Shown here in pieces: positions 55,572 to 63,152 of a stretch of DNA of 64,000 nt. The DNA is taken from positions 1,116,001 to 1,180,000 of the forward strand of contig NZ_JACIDM010000001.1 in NCBI RefSeq assembly GCF_014196335.1, given 5' to 3'. The notes under the pieces were generated by a model. That model worked only from the letters and a program-made list of their open reading frames with translations, did not search any database and was not told the origin of the DNA. The position numbers were made by a program, and so were the translations under genes. How positions within the stretch are numbered: the stretch's first letter is position 1; every line of letters begins with the position of its first letter. Source of the DNA: Brevundimonas lenta (lineage in GTDB: Bacteria > Pseudomonadota > Alphaproteobacteria > Caulobacterales > Caulobacteraceae).

Positions 55572-57209
55572 ATGTTTCGCAAACTGACGGGCGGTGTCGC
55601 CCTTGCCGCCGTGCTGCTGGCCGCGGGCGCCGCGAACGCCCAGAATTTCTCGGCCGAGCGCATCAGCAACGACATCCGCACCATCAGCGCCGATGAGTTT
55701 CAGGGCCGCTATCCGGGCACCGACGGCGAGCGCATGACGCTGGCGTGGCTGCAGGCGCAGTACGAGCAGATGGGCCTGCAACCCGGCGGCCCGAACGGCC
55801 AGTGGCTGCAGCCGGTCGAGCTGAAGCGCTTCACCCCGGTCGCCGGCGCGACCGCCAGTTGGACCGGCCCCGACGGGACCGTGCATCCGCTGACGGTCGG
55901 GACCGACATGACGCTGCGCGCCATCACCAATGACGGGAAGGCCTCGATCCGCGATGCGGGCGTGGTCTTCGTCGGCCACGGCATCTATGCGCCCGAGCGG
56001 AACTGGGACGACTACGGCGACGTCGACGTGCGCGGCAAGGTCGTGGTCGTGGTACCGGGCGAGCCCGACGGCCCGGTGTTCAACGGCGACTATTCCACCA
56101 ACTACGAGTCCGGCGAGTACAAGGCCGACGAGGCCTTCCGCCGCGGCGCGGTGGGCATCATCACCCTGGTGGCCCAGCCGGCGTCGTCGCAGGCCTGGCA
56201 GGGCGTGCTGCGCAACGCGGGCCGTCGGCGCACCATGACGCCGGGCGCCGCGAACCTGGAGTTCTCGGGTGCGATCAATCACGACGCGGCGGCGGCCTGG
56301 GCGGCTGCGGCCGGTCTGGACATCGGCGCGCTGCCGAACATCGGCAGCGGGACCTTCAAGGCTGTCGAACTGGATGGCGTGCGCCTTTCGGTCGACGTCA
56401 GCGAGACCATCGACACCCTGGTGACCCACAACCTGCTGGCCCGCATTCCGGGCGCCGAGCGTCCGGAAGAGACGATCATCTATTCGGCGCACTGGGATCA
56501 CGTCGGCGGCGAGGGCCAGCATCCGGACGCGCAGGGCGCCGACAAGATCTGGAACGGCGCCTGGGACAACGCCTCGGGCACCGCGGCGGTCGTTGAGATG
56601 GCGCGCCAGATCAGCCAGGCCGGCCCGCCGGAACGCTCGATCGTGTTCGCCCACATGGCGGCCGAGGAAATGGGCCTGATGGGCGCTTACGGTTACGCCG
56701 CCAACCCGGTGTGGCCGCTGGAGACCACGGTCGCCGACATCAACATCGACATGCTGCCGCTGTCGGGTCCGACGCGAGACATCCCGATCTTCGGCAAGGG
56801 CCAGAACGACCTCGAGGATCGTCTGGAGCTGCTGGCGCAGCCGCTGGGCCGCTACGTGTCCGACGACCACATGCCGGAAGAGGGCTTCTACTACCGCTCG
56901 GACCACTTCCCGTTCGCCCGCATGGGCGTGCCGGCGATCATGCCGTGGCATGGCTGGGACTGGGTGGACGGTGGCCGTGAAGCCGGCGAAGCGGCCTGGC
57001 GCGCCAAGTTCAAGGCCGACTACCACCAGCCGTCGGACGAATGGTCGGCGGACTGGGACCTGACCTCGGCGACCGAGAACCTGGCGCTGCTGTATCACCT
57101 GGGTCTGGACCTCGCGAACAGCGAGGACTGGCCGGGCTGGAAGCCGACGTCGGAGTTCGCCCAGGTGCGCGCCCGCTCGGACGCCGACCGTCAACAGGAC
57201 CGCCCGTGA
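55572..57209 (+). CDS. M28 family zinc metallopeptidase (second of two)
   Basis: The 545-residue precursor is a paralogue of the preceding gene. It has a signal peptide (KLTGGVALAAVLLAAGAANAQ), a PA-type region (VVFVGHGIYAPERNWDDYGD), and metal motifs SAHWDHVGGEGQHPDAQG, WNGAWDNASGTAAVVEMA, AHMAAEEMGLMGAYGYAAN, NIDMLPLSG and YRSDHFPFARMGVPAIM. A His/Trp-rich insertion (PWHGWDWVDGGRE) near the end distinguishes it from the first copy. It overlaps the start of the RidA-like gene (GTGA). The two may share substrates, but specificity is not readable. Confidence 0.92.
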   Translation: MFRKLTGGVALAAVLLAAGAANAQNFSAERISNDIRTISADEFQGRYPGTDGERMTLAWLQAQYEQMGLQPGGPNGQWLQPVELKRFTPVAGATASWTGPDGTVHPLTVGTDMTLRAITNDGKASIRDAGVVFVGHGIYAPERNWDDYGDVDVRGKVVVVVPGEPDGPVFNGDYSTNYESGEYKADEAFRRGAVGIITLVAQPASSQAWQGVLRNAGRRRTMTPGAANLEFSGAINHDAAAAWAAAAGLDIGALPNIGSGTFKAVELDGVRLSVDVSETIDTLVTHNLLARIPGAERPEETIIYSAHWDHVGGEGQHPDAQGADKIWNGAWDNASGTAAVVEMARQISQAGPPERSIVFAHMAAEEMGLMGAYGYAANPVWPLETTVADINIDMLPLSGPTRDIPIFGKGQNDLEDRLELLAQPLGRYVSDDHMPEEGFYYRSDHFPFARMGVPAIMPWHGWDWVDGGREAGEAAWRAKFKADYHQPSDEWSADWDLTSATENLALLYHLGLDLANSEDWPGWKPTSEFAQVRARSDADRQQDRP

Positions 57210-57595
57210 CCCTGAGCATCCGCCCCTTCACCGCTGACGGCTCGCCGCCGGCCGAGGGGGCGTATGCGCAGGCCGCGGAAGTCAGCGGGGCGACCCGCTG
57301 GCTGTACCTGTCGGGCCAGATTCCGGTCGCGCCCGACGGCTCGCTGGCGGCGGATTTCACCGGCCAGTGCGACCAGGTCTGGGACAATGTCGAAACGCAG
57401 CTGAAGGCCGCGGGCATGACCCTGGACAACCTGGTGAAGGTCACGACCTTCCTGTCCGACCGGAAGTACGCGCTGGAGAACCGCGAGGTCCGCATCCGCC
57501 GGCTGGGCGGACGGCAGACGGCGCTGACGGTGATCGTCACCGGCATTTTCGACGAGGCCTGGCTGGTCGAGATCGAGGCCGTGGCGGCGGCCTGA
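57206..57595 (+). CDS. RidA/YjgF family protein, probably lacking the catalytic Arg
   Basis: RidA proteins hydrolyse reactive enamines and imines. The 129-residue protein has WLYLSGQIPVAPDGSLAADF, DNVETQLKAAGMTLDNLVKV and DEAWLVEIEAVAAA, clearly family members. At the position of the conserved Arg (RS-C-V-E-V in E. coli RidA) this protein reads TALTVIV, so the catalytic Arg seems to be Ala. Such Arg-less members (Rid4-Rid7 type) have other or unknown roles. The start is GTG 57206, overlapping the M28 stop. A longer ORF from 57041 is out of family and rejected. Confidence 0.85.
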   Translation: MTLSIRPFTADGSPPAEGAYAQAAEVSGATRWLYLSGQIPVAPDGSLAADFTGQCDQVWDNVETQLKAAGMTLDNLVKVTTFLSDRKYALENREVRIRRLGGRQTALTVIVTGIFDEAWLVEIEAVAAA

Positions 57596-57600
57596 TCGGG

Positions 57601-57623
57601 TTCCTCCCCCTGCGGGGGAGGAA
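57601..57623. repeat. Perfect hairpin between the RidA-like and DCC genes
   Basis: TTCCTCCCCC (57601-57610) pairs perfectly with GGGGGAGGAA (57614-57623) around TGC. It resembles hairpin 1 of the two-hairpin units but has no second hairpin. With no T run, it is a weak terminator candidate or a solo repeat half. Confidence 0.7.
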
Positions 57624-57674
57624 CGGACGGAATGTCGCCTTGCCGGGTACGGCCAAGCACCGCACTGTCACCGT

Positions 57675-58103
57675 ATGAGCCGCTGGTCGCCGCAGCCCGC
57701 CCCCGATGAACCTGACGGTCTGATCCTGTTCGACGGGGTGTGCGTGTTCTGCTCGCGCTGGGTGCAGTTCGTGCTGCGCCTCGACCGGGATGCGCGGTTC
57801 CGGTTTCTGCCGATCCAGTCGGAGAAGGGGCGGGCCCTGGCCGTCCGCTACGGCATCGATCCGGACATGCCCGAGACCAACGCCGTGATTTCCGGCGGCC
57901 GGATTTTCTTCAAGTCCGACGCCGCGCTGACGGTGCTGGGGCAGCTGGTCGAGACGGCGCCGTTGGCGGGGCTGAAGGTCGTGCCGAGGAGCTGGCGTGA
58001 CCCGATCTACGACCTGATCGCGCGCAATCGCTATCGCATCTTCGGGCGCACCGACGCCTGCATGGTTCCCTCAGAGGCGGACCGGGCGCGGTTCGTCGCG
58101 TGA
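57675..58103 (+). CDS. DCC-motif thiol-disulfide oxidoreductase family protein (DUF393)
   Basis: DUF393/DCC proteins are small and thioredoxin-like, with an invariant DxxCxxC-like site. Here GLILFDGVCVFCSRWVQFVL (about residues 15-34) contains the CVFC site. Later stretches, FRFLPIQSEKGRALAVRYG and DAALTVLGQLVETAPLAGLKV, are typical of the family. The 142-residue length is normal. The role is unproven; such proteins often sit near membrane redox or lipid genes. The DUF4166 gene begins 4 bp before its end (overlap), so the two are translated together. Confidence 0.88.
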   Translation: MSRWSPQPAPDEPDGLILFDGVCVFCSRWVQFVLRLDRDARFRFLPIQSEKGRALAVRYGIDPDMPETNAVISGGRIFFKSDAALTVLGQLVETAPLAGLKVVPRSWRDPIYDLIARNRYRIFGRTDACMVPSEADRARFVA

Positions 58104-59740
58104 CGCGGGTTCTGGTGATCGGGGCGGGCGGGGTGTTCGGCTCGCGCCTGGTCGAAGGCCTGCTGCGGGACGGCTTCGATGTCGTCGTCGCCGGTCGGGA
58201 CCGCGCGCGGGCCGAGGGCGTGGCGGACTGGTACGGGTACGAGCTTCCGGAAGGACGGGTCGGTTTCGCGGTGCTGGACACCGCCACCCTGACCGCCGCC
58301 GATCTGAAGGCGACGGGCGCGACGATCGTCGCCGACATGGCCGGGCCGTTTCAGGGCGCACAGCCGACGACGGCGCGGGCGGCCATCGAGGCCGGGCTGC
58401 ACTATGTCGATCTGGCCGACGGTCGCGATTTCGTGGCGGCCTTTCCGGCGCTGGACGAGGCGGCGAAGGCGGCGGGCGTGGTCGCCCTGACCGGCTGCAG
58501 TTCGACGCCGGCGTTGTCGAACGCGGTGCTGGACCAGCTGACGGAAGGCTGGCGCGAAGTGGTCTCGGTCGAGGCGGCGATCTCGCCCGGGGCGCGGGCG
58601 CCGCGCGGTCTGTCGGTGATGCAGGCCATTCTGTCGTGGCTGGGGCGTCCGGTGCGGGTGTTCGAGGACGGCGGCTGGACGACGCGGCCGGGCTGGAGCG
58701 GGCTGTATCTGCGGGATTTCGGCGTGGCCGGACGGCGGCGCGTATCCTTGTGCGAGACGCCCGATCTGGACGTCTTCCCCGCCCGTTTCGCGCCGCGGGA
58801 CCGGGCGATGTTCCTGGCCGGACTGGAGCCGTGGCCGGCGCATCTGGGGGCGTGGGTTCTGGGGCGGCTAGTGCAGGCCTTCCGGTTCGATCCGGTCGCG
58901 CTGGCGAAGCCGCTGATCGCGATGTCGGAGTGGCTGTCGGCCCTGGGGTCGGACCGCGGGGCGATGCGGGTGGCGTCGCTCGGCGTGGACGCCGACGGGC
59001 GGGCGGTCCGGGGCGTCTGGCGGCTGACCGCGGTGGAGGGGCAGGGGCCGGTGACGCCGACCCTGCCGACGCTGGCGGCGATCCGGAGCATCGATGCCGG
59101 GCGGATCGCGCCTGGCGCGCGCGCCTGCGTCGGAGTGCTGGCGCTGGAGGAGATCACCGTCGACATGGCGGGGCTTGGCCTGGCGACGGAGAGCGTGACG
59201 GACCGGGGCGCGATCTTCGCTCGCGCCATCGGGCCGGCGTTCGACGCGCTGCCGCCGCCCATCCGGGCGCTGCATGAGACGCCGGGACGGTCGCTGTGGC
59301 GGGGCAGGGCGATGACGGAAGGGGCGGCCGGGCCGCTGGCGGCGATCATCGCGCGGATCATCGGCTTCCCGACCGCGCAGGCCGACTGTGCCGCCGAGGT
59401 GTCGATCGATGCGGACGGGGATCGGTCGGAGTGGCGACGCCGGATCGGCGGGCACGCATTCTCCAGCGTGCTGTCGCATCCGCGCGAAGGCGGGCGGGTG
59501 CGCGAGCGGTTCGGCGCGACGGCGATGGATCTGCGGCTGACGCCGGAAGGCGAGCGGCTGGTCTATTCCGTGGAGGGCTGGCGGCTGGGACCGATCCCGC
59601 TGCCGCGCTTTCTGGCCCCCTCAACCCGGGCCCACGAACAGATCGACGCCGAAGACCGGTTCGTCTTCGACGTCGAAATATCCATGCCGCTGATCGGGCG
59701 GCTGGTGCGGTATCGCGGCTGGCTGGTCCGCGAGGTTTAG
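58100..59740 (+). CDS. NAD(P)-binding (saccharopine dehydrogenase-like) protein with DUF4166
   Basis: The 546-residue protein starts with a Rossmann fold (LVIGAGGVFGSRLVEGLL) of the saccharopine-dehydrogenase-like group, used by several reductases and lipid-linked enzymes. The central part (about 60-330) follows that family. The C-terminal 200 residues correspond to DUF4166, including FSSVLSHPREGGRVRERFGATAM-type stretches of unknown function. DUF4166 is often fused or adjacent to such reductases and DCC proteins. The 4-bp overlap with the DCC gene supports a shared redox job, perhaps on a lipid. It ends 4 bp into the convergent DUF6607 gene. Confidence 0.8.
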   Translation: MTRVLVIGAGGVFGSRLVEGLLRDGFDVVVAGRDRARAEGVADWYGYELPEGRVGFAVLDTATLTAADLKATGATIVADMAGPFQGAQPTTARAAIEAGLHYVDLADGRDFVAAFPALDEAAKAAGVVALTGCSSTPALSNAVLDQLTEGWREVVSVEAAISPGARAPRGLSVMQAILSWLGRPVRVFEDGGWTTRPGWSGLYLRDFGVAGRRRVSLCETPDLDVFPARFAPRDRAMFLAGLEPWPAHLGAWVLGRLVQAFRFDPVALAKPLIAMSEWLSALGSDRGAMRVASLGVDADGRAVRGVWRLTAVEGQGPVTPTLPTLAAIRSIDAGRIAPGARACVGVLALEEITVDMAGLGLATESVTDRGAIFARAIGPAFDALPPPIRALHETPGRSLWRGRAMTEGAAGPLAAIIARIIGFPTAQADCAAEVSIDADGDRSEWRRRIGGHAFSSVLSHPREGGRVRERFGATAMDLRLTPEGERLVYSVEGWRLGPIPLPRFLAPSTRAHEQIDAEDRFVFDVEISMPLIGRLVRYRGWLVREV

Positions 59741-60735
59741 TGCGTCGGAGCGACCGTGGCGCGGGCGATCAGGTCGCGCGCCCGGGCGATGGCGGCTTCC
59801 GTGGTCAGGGTCCCGGCCTGGACTTCCTCGGCCCAGTCCATCAGCGGCTTGCCGGTGACGGCGCCGCGGTTGGCTTCCTCTTCCAGATACAGACCGCCCG
59901 AGGCGACGATGCGCTCGTCCCAGGCGGCGCGGACGCCGGCCCAGTAGTCCTTGGTGGCGGCCCAGTAGTCGTCGCCCGGCTTGGGATCGTAGTTGTCGAC
60001 CTTGCGGTAGGTGTTGACCACGTCTTCCTGGACGATGGCGACGGGTTCGCCTTCATCGCCCTGGGCCGGGCCCATCTTCATATTGTCCTGGATGTGCACC
60101 CAGCCGACCGGGGTCAGGGCGTGGCGGTTGGAGCCCAGGTAGCGGTCGTAGGGCACGTCGCGGATGGCGTCGCGGCGTGCCAGCGGACGCCAGGTCGCGC
60201 CCGAGGTCCACTCGGCCATGTCATGCTCGTAACTCCAGTGGCCGACGCCGCCGTAGCGGGGCGAATCGTCGGTCTGCCAGACGGTCTGCGACCAGGCGCC
60301 GCGACGCTCGTCGGCCGGGACCGGGGTCAGGGTCCACTGGTTCGGACCGGCGTAGGTCAGGACGGTTTCGGGCTCGTAGACCCAGTCCTGGCGCCAGTGC
60401 TTGATGATGAAGTGGTTCCCCATGTCATCATCCATGACGAGGATGTGCTGCAGGCTGATGCGATTGCCGTCGTCGTAGACGACGCGGACGATCTCATCGC
60501 CGGCCGACAGCTTCTCTTCCAGCGGCTCGTAGCCTTCGCGGAAGCTGACGTTTTCGCGCATGTCGAAGCGCACGCGCCATTGGCCGGCCTGGGCGAGAAT
60601 CGACTGGCGATCCCGCTCGAACTGGCCGGCCGGAGCCTGGGTGGTCGAAACGGTCGGCGTCGTGTCGGCGAACGCCGGAGCCGCGACCGCGAGCGCGGCC
60701 GCAAGGATGGTGGAGATCATAAGAGGGCGGCGCAT
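59737..60735 (-). CDS. DUF6607 family secreted protein
   Basis: The 332-residue precursor has a signal peptide (RRPLMISTILAAALAVAAPAFA). The mature part has many aromatic and acidic residues (WRVRFDMRENVSFREGYEP, ILVMDDDMGNHFIIKHWRQD, WVYEPETVLTYAGPNQWTL), matching the DUF6607 family, which in other bacteria sits next to TonB-dependent receptors for iron or haem. A linked role in iron or haem uptake is suggested by position only. It is transcribed downstream of the receptor gene after a 49-bp gap with a Fur-like palindrome. Confidence 0.8.
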   Translation of the reverse strand: MRRPLMISTILAAALAVAAPAFADTTPTVSTTQAPAGQFERDRQSILAQAGQWRVRFDMRENVSFREGYEPLEEKLSAGDEIVRVVYDDGNRISLQHILVMDDDMGNHFIIKHWRQDWVYEPETVLTYAGPNQWTLTPVPADERRGAWSQTVWQTDDSPRYGGVGHWSYEHDMAEWTSGATWRPLARRDAIRDVPYDRYLGSNRHALTPVGWVHIQDNMKMGPAQGDEGEPVAIVQEDVVNTYRKVDNYDPKPGDDYWAATKDYWAGVRAAWDERIVASGGLYLEEEANRGAVTGKPLMDWAEEVQAGTLTTEAAIARARDLIARATVAPTH

Positions 60736-60754
60736 GGTGCGGCTCCGTACAAAT

Positions 60755-60769
60755 GCGAGTCAGTCGCGT
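60755..60769 (-). promoter_or_regulatory. Fur-like palindrome before the DUF6607 gene
   Basis: TGCGAGTCAGTCGCG (60755-60769) is a near-palindrome of the TGCGA-N5-TCGC type, similar to the core of alphaproteobacterial Fur sites. It lies in the 49-bp gap between the receptor and the DUF6607 gene. Low-confidence match. Confidence 0.3.
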
Positions 60770-60784
60770 TATTAACTGAGCGTC

Positions 60785-63004
60785 TTACAGACGCAAGGAC
60801 AGAGAGAGACCGAAGTTACGCCCGGGCTGGGTGAAGGCGTCCTTGAACGTCGTGGCGTTCGAGACCCCGCGGATGTCGCTCCACCAGCTGTATTTCTCGT
60901 CGAACACGTTGAAGACGCCGACACGGGCCGTGACCTGGTCGTTCATGTTCCAGTATGCGGTCAGGTCCAGCAGGGCGAAGTCGTCGCCGACGTAGCAGCT
61001 GCTGACCGCCGGATTGGCGTTGTAGCAGCCGAGGCCGTCGGTATCGGCCGGGTCCTTGGCCTGCGACCAGGTGCCGATGGCCGAGACGCCGTAGCGGCCC
61101 TGGGGCTCGTCATAGCCGACGCCGAAGACGACCTTGATCGGATCGATGGTCGGCAGGGCGGTGGTGACGCCGGCGCTGGTGGTGTCGCCCTCGGCGTACG
61201 CGAAGGCGAAGCGGGCGTTCACGCCGTTCTCCCACCAGGCGTCGGCGCGGGCCTCGAAGCCCGAGATCTCGACGTCGGTGAAGTTGACGTACTGGTAGAC
61301 CGCCGGATCGGCCGGGGTGAACGAGCCCGACACCACCTGCTGGGCGATGAAGTCCTCGTAGTCGGTCCTGAAGACCACGGCCTGGCCGGACAGGGCGCCG
61401 GCGCCGGGGAGGACGACGTTGCGGACGCGCGCGCCGAACTCGATGCTCTGGCTGGTTTCGGGGCGCAGGTTCGGGTTCGGGATCGAGGTGTAGCCGAAGG
61501 CCGGGTTGGAGAAGAAATTGTTCACCTGGCTGGGCGTCGGGGCCTTGAAGCCTTCACCCCAGTTGGCGAACACGCCGAACGTGTCGCCCCACCAGACGGC
61601 GCCCAGCTTGGTCGAGAAATGGTCGTCCGACTGGTCGGCGCGGACGCCCGGATACAGCGGGTCGTTGGCGGTCGACAGGTCGTAGCTGTCCCAGCGCACC
61701 GCCGGGATGATGCGCAGGGAGTCGTTCAGCAGGCTGATCTCGTCCTGGATGAAGACGCCGGCGAGGACGTAGTCGGTCTTCGGGAAGGCGCTGGTGGGGA
61801 AGGTCTCGCCCATCGGCGGGACGGTGCCGCCGCGGACGCCTTCCTGGGTGGTCTCGGACCACTCGCCGCCGAAGGTGATGCGGTTGATGCCGAAGGTGGT
61901 GGTGGCGTCTGCGGCGAGGCCGACGACGGCGTTGTCGAAGGTGTTGTCGCGGGTCCGGTCGACGGCCGGGGTGCGGTCCTCGAAGGTGAACTGGCGGCTC
62001 TCGGACTGCTGGCCGTAGGCGGTGACCTGGGCGCGATCCAGACCCAGCACCTCCTCGGCGCGCCAGGCCAGGCTGCCGCCGCTGCGGGTGGTGGTGTCGT
62101 GGGCGGTCAGCTGCAGCACGGTGGCGGTGCGGCCGCTGAGCACGTCGGCGAACATCTCGCCTTCAAAGTAGTCCCAGGTGGCGCGCAGGCTCTGGCCCTG
62201 GGCGAAATTCCAGACGCCCTTGGCGAGGAAGGCGTCGGAGCTGTTCTCTTCCGGGTTGGCCATGGTGCGGGCCGGGCCGGCGCCGCCGACGTCGCCGTTG
62301 GTTTCCTGCTCCTGGCTGTCGCGCCCGGTCCAGGCCAGCATGCCGGAGAAGTCGCCGACCTCGCCCGCGATGCTGGCGGCGGTGGTCAGGCCCTGGTCGG
62401 CCGAGTTGTAGCCGACGCGGGCGCGGGCGTCGAAGCTCTCGCCCGAGCGGAGCAGGTCGGACGGGTCCCTGGTGGTGAAGGCCACGGCGCCGGCGACGCC
62501 GTCCGAGCCGTACAGGGCCGAGGCCGGACCGCGCAGGATTTCGACGCTGCGCATCAGGTCGAGGTCGGCGTAGCCGCCGCGGCCGACGCTCTGGGCGCCG
62601 AAGACGAAGCCGTCCGGCACGCGCACGCCGTCGACGATGATCAGCACGCGGTCGCCGCCCATGCCACGGATGGTGAAGCCTTCATTGCGGCCGCGGCCGG
62701 TGGTGCCCAGCGCCGCGCCGAAGCGGGCCGGCTGGCTGACGACGCTGACGCCCGGCTCGAAGCGGACGAGGTCCTTGATGTCGGTGGCCAGCATCGCTTC
62801 GATCTGGTCCGAGGTGATGACGGTGACCGTGGCGGGGACTTCATCGACCTGGGTGCCGACGCGGGTCGCCAGCACGCTGAGCGGGGCGAGCTCGGTGGGA
62901 TCCTCGGCCGTCGTCACGGGGCCCGTGGGGCCTTCCAGGGCCAGCGCCGGGGAGGCGGCGACGGTCAGGGCGGCGAGCCCGGCGGTGAGGAGGAGAGAAC
63001 GCAT
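60785..63004 (-). CDS. TonB-dependent outer-membrane receptor (haem/iron type)
   Basis: The 739-residue precursor has a signal peptide (LLTAGLAALTVAASPALA) and a TonB-dependent plug (about 40-150: DEVPATVTVITSDQIEAML, DLVRFEPGVSV, NEGFTIRGMGGDRVLIIVDG). A 22-strand barrel ends in the C-terminal signature FGLSLSLRL. The plug resembles the haemoglobin/transferrin/lactoferrin receptor family, which takes up haem or iron. A Fur-like site lies upstream at 63041-63061. It is adjacent to DUF6607, a frequent partner. TonB and ExbBD are not in the window. Confidence 0.88.
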   Translation of the reverse strand: MRSLLLTAGLAALTVAASPALALEGPTGPVTTAEDPTELAPLSVLATRVGTQVDEVPATVTVITSDQIEAMLATDIKDLVRFEPGVSVVSQPARFGAALGTTGRGRNEGFTIRGMGGDRVLIIVDGVRVPDGFVFGAQSVGRGGYADLDLMRSVEILRGPASALYGSDGVAGAVAFTTRDPSDLLRSGESFDARARVGYNSADQGLTTAASIAGEVGDFSGMLAWTGRDSQEQETNGDVGGAGPARTMANPEENSSDAFLAKGVWNFAQGQSLRATWDYFEGEMFADVLSGRTATVLQLTAHDTTTRSGGSLAWRAEEVLGLDRAQVTAYGQQSESRQFTFEDRTPAVDRTRDNTFDNAVVGLAADATTTFGINRITFGGEWSETTQEGVRGGTVPPMGETFPTSAFPKTDYVLAGVFIQDEISLLNDSLRIIPAVRWDSYDLSTANDPLYPGVRADQSDDHFSTKLGAVWWGDTFGVFANWGEGFKAPTPSQVNNFFSNPAFGYTSIPNPNLRPETSQSIEFGARVRNVVLPGAGALSGQAVVFRTDYEDFIAQQVVSGSFTPADPAVYQYVNFTDVEISGFEARADAWWENGVNARFAFAYAEGDTTSAGVTTALPTIDPIKVVFGVGYDEPQGRYGVSAIGTWSQAKDPADTDGLGCYNANPAVSSCYVGDDFALLDLTAYWNMNDQVTARVGVFNVFDEKYSWWSDIRGVSNATTFKDAFTQPGRNFGLSLSLRL

Positions 63005-63040
63005 TCTTATTGCCCCGCTTGAGAGAGGCAGGGCAATTAC

Positions 63041-63061
63041 TGCGAACGATTATCAGACGCA
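63041..63061 (-). promoter_or_regulatory. Fur-like site upstream of the TonB-dependent receptor
   Basis: TGCGAACGATTATCAGACGCA (63041-63061 on the plus strand) matches the Caulobacter-type Fur pattern TGC-N-AA-GATT-...-GCA reasonably well, with TGC and GCA ends. It lies 37 bp upstream of the receptor start. A match by eye only. Confidence 0.4.
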
Positions 63062-63152
63062 ACCGCAATTGTGTCGCGGGTTCAGGTGACGCGGATTTAA
63101 GCTGACAGACTCGCCAACCGGGGGTCTTCTGATCGCATCAGGAGGGGCTCCC

